DNA from: Treponema sp.
GTDB taxonomy: Bacteria; Spirochaetota; Spirochaetia; Treponematales; Treponemataceae
Direction of reading: 5' to 3'
DNA length: 35,039 nucleotides
NCBI GenBank assembly: GCA_024682655.1
Contig: JAIKYZ010000072.1
Coordinates: forward strand, 1 to 35,039
Below are positions 15,597-23,297 of the stretch, one piece after another; position 1 is the stretch's first letter; the number at the start of each line of letters is the position of its first letter. A program made the position numbers and the translations under genes. The notes below the pieces were generated by a model. It saw only the letters and a list, made by a program, of their open reading frames with translations, did not search any database and had not been told where the DNA came from.

Positions 15597-16571
15597 ATGA
15601 AAAAAATTTTTGGAACATTGGTATCGATATTACTTATTGCGGCAGTTTTTACAAGCTGCCAGAAGAAAGACAGTAGAAAGACTCTTAGAGTTTCTTATTT
15701 TCCTGGGGCTACTTACGACCCTCTTGTTGAATTAGCATCTGAAAAAGGCTGGTTCAAAGAAGAAGGCCTCAATGTAGAAATTCTTTCTTTCTCTAATGGA
15801 CCAGCAGCTAACGAAGCAATAGTTTCTGGAGATCTGGATGTTGTTTATGCAGTTGGTGACCAGCCTTTTGTAACACAGGTAGCCCGTGGAGTTGACGCAA
15901 TTATTATTTCTGCAGCAACCCGTCAGAGCACAAATGTCGGCATCCAGGCACGCGATGGAATTAACACTGTTTATGATTTGAAAGGAAAGAAAATTGCAGT
16001 TGGCATAGGTACAATGAATCACAAAAACCTTCTTGCAATCCTTAATGATTTTGATATCACAGATTCACAACTTGAAATTGTAAATGGAAGCGGAACAGAA
16101 GCATTCAATTCTTTACAGAACGGTTCTCTCGATGCAGTTTATTATTCAACAGCATGGGATGGTATTCAGGCAGAGAAAGCTGGTGGACACAAAATCATAG
16201 ATGGAAATGGACATGAAGCAAACACCTTCACTTATACAACAAGAAAATTTGCAGAAGAAAATCCTGATCTGATAATCAGTTTCTTAAAAGTTCTTTATCG
16301 TGCTGAAAAATATATCCAGACAAATTCTGATGACGCCTATAAAACAATTGCCGATTTCCTTGGAGTTGATGTAGAAAAGATCAGAATCAACAATACAGGA
16401 AATGTATGGGCAACAGGTATTCAGAATGATGTTGTACCTCATATTACAGAAACTTACGACTTCCTTTACCAGCGTGATTACATCAAGAATGAAATTAAAG
16501 ATTTCAGTCCTTATGTAGAAGCAAAATATGTAAATAAAGCCTATGAATTATTTAAGAAAGAAAATTACTAA
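15597..16571 (+). CDS. SsuA/NMT1-like substrate-binding lipoprotein
   Basis: 324 residues. Signal peptide with a lipobox FTSC gives a lipidated cysteine at residue 21. The mature protein is a two-lobed binding protein of the nitrate/sulfonate/taurine type (LRVSYFPGATYDPLVELASEKGWFKEEGLNVEI; SGDLDVVYAVGDQP). Its permease and ATPase are encoded at 18342-19901, after two enzyme genes. Ligands of this family include sulfonates, thiamine precursors and others; the substrate cannot be read from sequence. The 89-bp gap after metK has a CTCCAA/TTGGAG inverted repeat without a U-tail, so co-transcription with metK is likely. Confidence 0.8.
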   Translation: MKKIFGTLVSILLIAAVFTSCQKKDSRKTLRVSYFPGATYDPLVELASEKGWFKEEGLNVEILSFSNGPAANEAIVSGDLDVVYAVGDQPFVTQVARGVDAIIISAATRQSTNVGIQARDGINTVYDLKGKKIAVGIGTMNHKNLLAILNDFDITDSQLEIVNGSGTEAFNSLQNGSLDAVYYSTAWDGIQAEKAGGHKIIDGNGHEANTFTYTTRKFAEENPDLIISFLKVLYRAEKYIQTNSDDAYKTIADFLGVDVEKIRINNTGNVWATGIQNDVVPHITETYDFLYQRDYIKNEIKDFSPYVEAKYVNKAYELFKKENY

Positions 16572-16589
16572 AAATAACAGGAGAATCAA

Positions 16590-17849
16590 ATGTCAGAAGA
16601 AAACGAATGGAGAAAAAAGGAACTTAGTTACAAAGAAGTTGTAAAAAAGTATCCTGATATTGCACCCTTACTTATACTAAAAATTGACCTCTGCCGCCGT
16701 GGAGTAATTTATACCCAGGAAGCACTGAAACATGTTGATAAAAACCTTCATTTGATTTCTTCTGATTCTTATGAAGGTGGTCTTGAAGTAGCAACTTCTG
16801 CGCCAAACGGTTTTCAACTTCGTGATGGAAGTTCTGTAGTAAGAACTGATATCAGCAAGAATCTATGGAGGACACATAGAACTCCCTACACCGTAGACTG
16901 GATTGACGGAAAGTTCTATGTAACAGATGAAGGCGAAGTAATTGAAGAAATATTCCTTTGGGAAAAACCTGATTTCTATAATCAGAAAACTTCTAACGGA
17001 ACCCCAATGACACAAATTGCATCTGCAAGAAGTCAGCGTTTTGAGATTTTCCCACCTCACGTATGTCAGTTTGGTTTTCCTGCAAAAGATCGTTGTAAAT
17101 ACTGCAGCATGTTCCTCCCTTCAAAAGAAGCTCAGGAATATGAAGGCACAGATGCGTATTACCAGGATGTTGTAGAAACTGCAAAAGCAGCTTTTGCTCA
17201 GAAGGGCCGTTTCGCCAACGTTATGATGACAGCAGGTTCTGTTCTTTCTGGTAATGAGCTTTTTGCAGATGAATTAAACAGCTATATCAAAATTCTCAGG
17301 GCAATTGGCGAAGCCTTTAATGGCAAAAGATTCCCCATGCAGATAGTTGCCAGTCCATTTACAATTCCTCAATTGGAGAGATTGAAAAATGAGACAGGGA
17401 TCACAACCTTTGATTCAGATATTGAGGCTACAACACACGAATGGTTCAGCTGGCTTTGTCCTGGGAAAGAAAAAGCACTGGGGTTTGAAAACTGGAAACA
17501 GAGAATTTTTGATGCTGTCGATGTTTTTGGAAAAGGCCATGTAAATACAGGTGTAGTTGTTGGAACAGAGCTTGCAAATCCAGATTTCAATTTCACAGAA
17601 GAGCAGGCATTAAAATATGTTCTTGAAAGTGCAGAAGAGTTTACTTCGCATAATGTTACTCTTACCTTGAATTTATGGAATGCATGTAAAGGTTCAATTC
17701 TATATCATCATAATAATCCATCCTTAGACTATTATGTTCAGGCTGCAAAAGGTTATGCAGATTTAAATCGCAAATACGGATTGAATATTGTTCCTGATGA
17801 TTACAGACGTTGTGGTAATCATGCAAACATGGATTTCTTGAGAATATAG
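16590..17849 (+). CDS. Radical SAM enzyme with CX9CX2C cluster motif
   Basis: 419 residues. Residues 1-150 form an unusual N-terminal region. The cluster motif is C159-x9-C169-x2-C172 (CQFGFPAKDRCKYC), not the common CX3CX2C. A partial TIM barrel follows, with MMTAGS (SAM methionine strand), QIVASPF, FDSDIEATT and FGKGHVNTGVVVGTE (the late GxxxGxE motif), as in biotin-synthase-like members. The layout reminds me of the MSMEG_0568-type radical SAM family, but that is from memory. It lies inside an SsuABC-like importer operon, next to a flavin-type protein, so it probably acts on the imported compound. A sulfur-releasing reaction is a hypothesis. Confidence 0.75.
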   Translation: MSEENEWRKKELSYKEVVKKYPDIAPLLILKIDLCRRGVIYTQEALKHVDKNLHLISSDSYEGGLEVATSAPNGFQLRDGSSVVRTDISKNLWRTHRTPYTVDWIDGKFYVTDEGEVIEEIFLWEKPDFYNQKTSNGTPMTQIASARSQRFEIFPPHVCQFGFPAKDRCKYCSMFLPSKEAQEYEGTDAYYQDVVETAKAAFAQKGRFANVMMTAGSVLSGNELFADELNSYIKILRAIGEAFNGKRFPMQIVASPFTIPQLERLKNETGITTFDSDIEATTHEWFSWLCPGKEKALGFENWKQRIFDAVDVFGKGHVNTGVVVGTELANPDFNFTEEQALKYVLESAEEFTSHNVTLTLNLWNACKGSILYHHNNPSLDYYVQAAKGYADLNRKYGLNIVPDDYRRCGNHANMDFLRI

Positions 17850-17861
17850 GATGTAAAAAAT

Positions 17862-18323
17862 ATGATTAAAATTCAAGATGATATTAAACAGATAATTAAC
17901 AGTCGTGAAAGTCTTAAAGCTTTGGCAACTATTGGAAAGGATGGAAAACCTCATTTAGTTTTCAAAGGATCAATTTCTATAAATGATGAAGGCTTTATTG
18001 TTTATGATGAAGTAATAGAAAACTCACAGACAAATAAAAATGTTTTATACAGCTTATGGTTCAAAAAAGAAGTTGCCATAAACATTCTTTCACCAGAAAA
18101 GAAAAGCTATCAGATAAAAGGAATTCCTGTGAAGACTTTGATAAATGGCAGCGAATACGAAAAACATTACGTGGCAATACAGAAACGTCACAAGGATACA
18201 GATTTAGGAGCTGTATATTTTATTGAACCTACAGAAATAATTGATGATTCATTCCTTGTCCAGAAAGCAAAATATGAAGCAGAAGAACCTCTTTATATCC
18301 ATCTGGACAGACTGGTTGATTAA
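17862..18323 (+). CDS. Pyridoxamine-phosphate-oxidase-like flavin split-barrel protein
   Basis: 153 residues, no signal peptide. The beginning (INSRESLKALATIGKDGKPHLVFKGSISINDEGFIVYDEV) fits the split-barrel flavin-binding fold: a helix, then a strand with a GKPH turn. Such proteins bind FMN or F420 or heme, and many are reductases or have no known activity. It is too divergent to be PdxH. The gene begins 12 bases after the radical SAM gene and precedes the permease, so it may supply or accept electrons for the radical SAM enzyme or reduce its product. Confidence 0.7.
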   Translation: MIKIQDDIKQIINSRESLKALATIGKDGKPHLVFKGSISINDEGFIVYDEVIENSQTNKNVLYSLWFKKEVAINILSPEKKSYQIKGIPVKTLINGSEYEKHYVAIQKRHKDTDLGAVYFIEPTEIIDDSFLVQKAKYEAEEPLYIHLDRLVD

Positions 18324-18341
18324 AAACGAAAGGAGAAATAA

Positions 18342-19109
18342 ATGAGAAAAAAGATTTCGATTAATACAAAAAAACTTGCAGAAACTTTACTTTACTCTAT
18401 TGTGCCCCCTTTGCTGGTAATATTTCTCTGGCAGTTATGTGCAAATTTTAATTTATTAAACAGCAAAATATGCCCTACTCCAAAGAATGTTATAGGAGCT
18501 TTTTTCTCCCTTCTTAAAAAAGGAATTATCCAGAAAGATATAGTGGCAAGTTTTGGAAGAATTATTAAAGGATATATTGAAGGAGCTTCTTTAGGTCTTC
18601 TTACAGGGATTCTTTTAGGATTAAATGAAAAGGCCGACAGAGCAACAAAAACCTTAATAGGATTCTTCAGACCAATTCCTGTAATGGCCCTTGTTCCTTT
18701 CTTTATTCTCTGGCTTGGTATCGGAGAAAAATCAAAAGTTGCTTTAATTGCATTAGGAACCTTCTGGTCCGTTATGGTGAATACAACAGCCGGAATCAAA
18801 AACGTTGATAAAAAGTTGATTGAAGTAGCTGAGCTTCTGGATAAATCTAAACTCATCATTATTACAAAGGTTATCCTTCCGGCTGCAAAACCATTTATTA
18901 TTACAGGTTTAAGATTAGGTTCCAGTTCCGCTTTAGCCTGTGTAGTCGTTGCCGAAATGTTTGCCGCTTCAAGAGGAATTGGATTCAGAATGTCTTTTGC
19001 CCGTGAAATGGCACAACCTGATGTAATGTTTGTCGGAGTATTTGTAATAAGTATTTGTGGTGCCCTGATTGACTATATATTCCTGGCAATTCAATCAAAA
19101 CAACAATAA
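18342..19109 (+). CDS. SsuC-like ABC transporter permease
   Basis: 255 residues with about six membrane helices and the permease EAA-type loop (EVAELLDKSKLIIITKVILPAAKPFIITGLRLG), which contacts the ATPase. BPD_transp_1 family, nitrate/sulfonate/taurine group. Ribosome site AAAGGAG. It works with the binding lipoprotein at 15597 and the ATPase that follows. Confidence 0.85.
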   Translation: MRKKISINTKKLAETLLYSIVPPLLVIFLWQLCANFNLLNSKICPTPKNVIGAFFSLLKKGIIQKDIVASFGRIIKGYIEGASLGLLTGILLGLNEKADRATKTLIGFFRPIPVMALVPFFILWLGIGEKSKVALIALGTFWSVMVNTTAGIKNVDKKLIEVAELLDKSKLIIITKVILPAAKPFIITGLRLGSSSALACVVVAEMFAASRGIGFRMSFAREMAQPDVMFVGVFVISICGALIDYIFLAIQSKQQ

Positions 19110-19118
19110 GGAAGACTT

Positions 19119-19901
19119 ATGGCTAATGAAAATATTCTTGAAATAAAAAATGTTGAAAAGATATTTCAGATAAACGACGAATATCTTCAGGCATTGGAAT
19201 CAACAAAAGCAGAAATAAAAAACGGAGAATTCATTTCTATCGTTGGACCATCCGGTTGTGGTAAATCAACTTTAATCAGAATGATCTCTGGTCTGGAAAC
19301 TCCTTCCTCTGGAGAAATCAAACTCAAAGGAAATAAAGTTACGAAGCCGACTCTGGAAATTGGAATGATTTTTCAGGAGAGCAGACTTTACCCCTGGCTC
19401 ACAATTGAAAAAAATATTGAGTTTGGCATTTCTGACAAATCATTGAAAAAATCCCAGAAAAAAACACTTGTAAATAAGATGATTAATCTTGTAGGTTTAA
19501 CAGGTTTTAACAAGGCTCTCCCAAAACAACTTTCTGGAGGTATGCAGCAAAGAGCAAGTATAGCACGAGGCCTCATAAACAATCCCCAGATTCTTCTTTT
19601 AGATGAACCATTTGGAGCCCTGGATGCTTTTACAAGAATGAATATGCAGCAGGAACTTTTAAAAATCTGGAAAGAAGAAAAAAATACTATGATTCTTGTT
19701 ACCCACGATATTGATGAAGCAATCTTCTTAAGTACAAGAATTTTTATAATGTCAGAACGGCCTGGTACTATTAAAGATATAATCGAGGTAAATCTAAAAG
19801 GTCAAAGGGATCGGTCAAGCTCCGAATTTCTTGAAATTCGAAAAAGAATCATGAAGGCTCTTTTTGGAAGCAATGATGATTTGATTGAATACTACTTGTA
19901 A
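19119..19901 (+). CDS. SsuB-like ABC transporter ATPase
   Basis: 260 residues. Walker A GPSGCGKST, signature LSGGMQQRASIARG, Walker B ILLLDEPFGALD, H-loop LVTHDIDEA. Closest in type to SsuB/TauB/NrtD. Last gene of the metK operon; a strong terminator follows. Confidence 0.88.
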   Translation: MANENILEIKNVEKIFQINDEYLQALESTKAEIKNGEFISIVGPSGCGKSTLIRMISGLETPSSGEIKLKGNKVTKPTLEIGMIFQESRLYPWLTIEKNIEFGISDKSLKKSQKKTLVNKMINLVGLTGFNKALPKQLSGGMQQRASIARGLINNPQILLLDEPFGALDAFTRMNMQQELLKIWKEEKNTMILVTHDIDEAIFLSTRIFIMSERPGTIKDIIEVNLKGQRDRSSSEFLEIRKRIMKALFGSNDDLIEYYL

Positions 19902-19926
19902 ATATCAATGCTCCTAAATAAAAATT

Positions 19927-19976
19927 CATCTTCTAAAGTTGGTAAATAATATTCACTTTTGGAAGATGTTTTTTTT
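19927..19976 (+). terminator. Terminator of the metK-ssu-like operon
   Basis: Arms CATCTTC (19927-19933) and GAAGATG (19962-19968), extended by AAAGT/ACTTT, with eight T after. It lies between two convergent operons, and its tail touches the stop codon of the opposite gene. Confidence 0.75.
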
Positions 19977-20736
19977 ATTTACAAAGGCTAAAACCGTATA
20001 CTAAATCTTTATCTAAATTCTTTTTAAGGCCAACTCCCATTACTTCTTTTAATAAATTGTGATTATCAGCAATCTGCTCTACTTTACCTTCTTCAATAAG
20101 ATGTCCTTCTTTTAAAAGGCATACTTTATCGCAAAGGGAAAAACTCTGGGGTAAATCGTGACTGGTAATTACAAGCCCCCGCCCTTCTCTTGCCAAAAGT
20201 CTTAATACATCCACAACCTCTAGTTGATGCTTTATATCCATATAGGTCGCAGGTTCATCAAGTAAAATAAACTTAGTATTCTGGGCAATAACCATAGCAA
20301 GATATGCCCTTTGTCTTTCTCCACCGCTTATTTCCACCAAACTCTTTTGTCTTATGTCCCATAAATCTGTAATTCGTAAAGCTTTTTCTACATTTTCCTT
20401 ATCTTCCTCTCCAAGGATTTTTGAATAGCCCATATATGGAAATCGTCCATGGCAAACTAATGTATAAATATCCAAATTAGCTAAAGGAGAATACTGGGGC
20501 AAAAAACTGACTAACCTGGCCCTTTTTTTATAACCCATTTTTTTTGCTGATTTTCCGTCTATTTCAATCAGTCCCTGGTAAGAATTTATCCCAACTATCG
20601 CTTTTAATAATGTGGATTTTCCACTTCCATTTAATCCAACAATTGCTGTAATTTTTCCTTCCTCAAAATCCAAATCATCAATTTCAAGAGCTATCTTATC
20701 ATCATAACTTGCTTTAAGATTTTTAATCGAAATCAT
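19975..20736 (-). CDS. FepC/BtuD-like ABC ATPase
   Basis: 253 residues. Walker A GLNGSGKST, Q-loop FLPQYSP, signature ISGGERQRA, Walker B FILLDEPATYMD, H-loop TSHD. Belongs to the iron-siderophore/cobalamin/heme importer type. Final gene of the cysDN-cbiK operon, working with the permease and binding protein before it. Confidence 0.85.
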   Translation of the reverse strand: MISIKNLKASYDDKIALEIDDLDFEEGKITAIVGLNGSGKSTLLKAIVGINSYQGLIEIDGKSAKKMGYKKRARLVSFLPQYSPLANLDIYTLVCHGRFPYMGYSKILGEEDKENVEKALRITDLWDIRQKSLVEISGGERQRAYLAMVIAQNTKFILLDEPATYMDIKHQLEVVDVLRLLAREGRGLVITSHDLPQSFSLCDKVCLLKEGHLIEEGKVEQIADNHNLLKEVMGVGLKKNLDKDLVYGFSLCK

Positions 20737-20751
20737 AAATATTTTCTCCTC

Positions 20752-21753
20752 TTAAACCCCAAGTTTTTTTCTTTTAGTTATCAATATCCATATAAAAAAT
20801 GGACTTCCTAAACAAGAAAGAAACAAGCCTACTGGAAGTTCATAGGGATAAAAAAGTATTCTGGAAATCAAATCACAAAAAATAAGAAAATCTGCTCCAA
20901 AAATAATCGAAAGAATTATATTTTCACTTATTTTATTTTTACTAAAAAGCCTTATTAAATTTGGAATAATCAGTCCTACAAATCCTAATAATCCACATAT
21001 ACTTACAGCACTGGCGGCAAGTATTCCTGAAATTACAATTGAAAGTATCCTATATCTTTTAACGTTTAATCCAAGCCCATAAGCGGCTTCATCTCCTAAA
21101 CTAAATAAATCAATTTCTTCCGAAATCATCAATAAAACTACCAGAGCTGCAATTATGATCGGGGGAGCAAAAAAAAGACTTTTGATATTTATATTCTGAA
21201 ATCCCCCAAGATTAAAAGAAACTTTGTCAGCAACTATCTCTGGATGGAGAGTAATAAGAATATCAATTCCTGCAGACATAAGCGAAGAAACTGCCACCCC
21301 TGCAAGTACAAGTGTTGTTTTTGAAACTCCGGCCTTTTCGCTTATAAAATAAACTATAAAAATACATATTAAGGCTCCTGTAAATGCTCCAAACATTCTG
21401 GCTATTGCTGAATAAGGGAAAAAATATGTTACCAGCAAAACAAATAATCCAGAACCAGAGTTAATTCCAATTATTCCAGGACTTGCAAGTCTATTATTTA
21501 ATGAAATCTGTAAAATCAATCCCGAAGCCGAAAGTGCCGCTCCACAAAAAGCTGCTCCTATAAGTCTTGGTAATCTTATCTTTAATAAAATTACTTTTGC
21601 AGCAGAAGTGATTTTCTCTCCATTAAAAAGACTTTTTAAGCTCCTTATTCCCTCTGTAAAGCTCAAGGCCTTTGTACCCGTAAAAAGAGATAAAAAACAG
21701 AGCAGAAAAAATAAAAGTATGCCTATTGTATAAATAAGTCTTTTGTTTTTCAT
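20752..21753 (-). CDS. FecCD-family ABC permease
   Basis: 333 residues from MKNKRLIYT at 21753; the longer reading overlaps the binding protein gene. About nine to ten membrane helices. Family landmarks: RLPRLIGAAFCGAALSASGLILQ near the start, GVAVSSLMSAG, DEAAYGLGLNVKRYR and CGLLGFVGLIIPNLIRL. It forms the channel of an importer for iron chelates, cobalamin or heme-like molecules. The start is five bases after the upstream stop codon, so translation is likely coupled. Confidence 0.85.
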   Translation of the reverse strand: MKNKRLIYTIGILLFFLLCFLSLFTGTKALSFTEGIRSLKSLFNGEKITSAAKVILLKIRLPRLIGAAFCGAALSASGLILQISLNNRLASPGIIGINSGSGLFVLLVTYFFPYSAIARMFGAFTGALICIFIVYFISEKAGVSKTTLVLAGVAVSSLMSAGIDILITLHPEIVADKVSFNLGGFQNINIKSLFFAPPIIIAALVVLLMISEEIDLFSLGDEAAYGLGLNVKRYRILSIVISGILAASAVSICGLLGFVGLIIPNLIRLFSKNKISENIILSIIFGADFLIFCDLISRILFYPYELPVGLFLSCLGSPFFIWILITKRKKLGV

Positions 21754-21758
21754 TTTTT

Positions 21759-22616
21759 CTACTTTCCACTCAAATGGTCTGCTAGATACTGGTAAGCCTC
21801 GGCCCATTTTTCGTTTGGTTTATAATTAAACAATTCTTTGGGCAGCATAAAAACCCTTCCATTCTTTACTGCAGAAAGGTTTTCCCACGCAGGATTACTT
21901 TGATAAGCTTTATAAAAGGCTTCTTCTGCTTTTTTCTGACTTCCCTGGTGAACTACAAATATATAATCTGGATTTTCCGAAACAATTGCTTCAATTCCAA
22001 GTTCATCAAGGGAAAAATCATCCTTTACTATTGATTCAAGTCCTAAATCTAAAAATATTTCATTTCCAAAATGATCCTTTAGAACTTTATTTTTAGCCCC
22101 AGAAACCCTTAAAAATACGTAAGTTGCTTTTTCCTTAAGTTTTGATTCTGAAACAATCTGATTTATTTTTTCTTTTACATCTGTAACATTTTTTTTGTAC
22201 AATTCCTTATGGCCGGTCAAATCTGTAAAATCTTTTAAAACCTTCTCATAATCTCCAAATTTTTTTACATCAACCAAATAAGTCTTAATGCCTAAAGTAT
22301 TTAGATTTCCATACAATTTTTTGTGCAATGGAATATCCAGTGTCAAAATTACAAAATCTGGATTTACCGAAATAATTGCTTCCAGAGAGGCTGTTGTTAA
22401 AGTTCCAACAGAAATTGCATTTTGAGCTCCACTAAGTTCCAAGGCATCAGTAGTTGTAGCCGCAAGATCTCCACCGGCTAAAAGCCACATTTGTGCTACT
22501 GATTTAGAAAGTGCAACAACCGATTTTGGGGACTTATCTTTTGCATAAAGTCCCGAAAATCCCAATACAAATAATACAGATAAAATAATTTTCTTAAAAA
22601 ATGTTTTTGTTTTCAT
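21759..22616 (-). CDS. Class III periplasmic binding protein (FepB/BtuF type)
   Basis: 285 residues. Cleavable signal (KKIILSVLFVLGFSGLYA), no lipobox cysteine. Two domains joined by a long helix typical for metal-chelate and cobalamin binding proteins (SVGTLTTASLEAIISVNPDFVILT; NPDYIFVVHQGS). Start overlaps the end of cbiK by 23 bases, which couples the two. Since CbiK inserts metal into sirohydrochlorin, the importer may bring in iron, cobalt chelates or a tetrapyrrole; the sequence does not decide. Confidence 0.8.
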   Translation of the reverse strand: MKTKTFFKKIILSVLFVLGFSGLYAKDKSPKSVVALSKSVAQMWLLAGGDLAATTTDALELSGAQNAISVGTLTTASLEAIISVNPDFVILTLDIPLHKKLYGNLNTLGIKTYLVDVKKFGDYEKVLKDFTDLTGHKELYKKNVTDVKEKINQIVSESKLKEKATYVFLRVSGAKNKVLKDHFGNEIFLDLGLESIVKDDFSLDELGIEAIVSENPDYIFVVHQGSQKKAEEAFYKAYQSNPAWENLSAVKNGRVFMLPKELFNYKPNEKWAEAYQYLADHLSGK

Positions 22617-23256
22617 CCAGATACCAATCCTTAAAAGTTTTGAAATGACTTAATGGAATAGGATTTTTGATTACGTTAAAGCCTTCTTCTTCCAGTTTTT
22701 CTACAAAACTCTTTTTTTCTGCTTTTTTGCTGCCAAAAATATCCTCTTCAATGTGGTGGCCAAGATTTATTAAAAGAGGAAAAACTTGAATTGCTTTATT
22801 TTCTGCTGTCTTCAAGAATTTTTCCTTTATCTTTTTTAAATAAAAATCTGAATTACCTTCTCCTGTTAGGCAGGTAACTTCCACATTAAAAAAGCCATTT
22901 GAATGTAAAGCTTCTGAAAGCTGAAAATATTCCTTATTGTCACTTCTACCATGACCCACAAGACAATATTCATATTCAGAAGAAAAACCTATTTCTTTGA
23001 TTAAAAGCTCTACAAATCTTCTAATAGATTCTGGACTTCCCAAAACAGGACTTCCAAATTCCATAAAAAAAAATCTTCCTGCATATTGCAAAAGTTTTTC
23101 TTTTAGAATTTTTGCTTCATAGCCTTCTGTCATCAAAACAGGTTTTACAAGGATTTCATCAACACCGGATGCCAACAAATTTTCTAATTTATTTTCGATA
23201 GAAGCCTGCCCTGTAGAATTAATCAATTTGTAATCCACATAAATTGTTTTTTTCAT
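22594..23256 (-). CDS. cbiK: CbiK-type sirohydrochlorin chelatase
   Basis: 220 residues, shorter than the usual 260 or so. Metal-binding histidines are seen in LVGHGRSDNKEY (H102) and LLINLGHHIEED (H167/H168). No signal peptide, so cytoplasmic. CbiK inserts Co or Fe into sirohydrochlorin. In this sulfate operon the useful product is siroheme for the sulfite reductase at 9470-10339, so ferrochelatase action is likely. No other tetrapyrrole gene is in the window. Confidence 0.8.
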   Translation of the reverse strand: MKKTIYVDYKLINSTGQASIENKLENLLASGVDEILVKPVLMTEGYEAKILKEKLLQYAGRFFFMEFGSPVLGSPESIRRFVELLIKEIGFSSEYEYCLVGHGRSDNKEYFQLSEALHSNGFFNVEVTCLTGEGNSDFYLKKIKEKFLKTAENKAIQVFPLLINLGHHIEEDIFGSKKAEKKSFVEKLEEEGFNVIKNPIPLSHFKTFKDWYLDENKNIF

Positions 23257-23297
23257 CAGTACAAGCCCCTTAAAACTTACTTATATTTTTTTTATTT

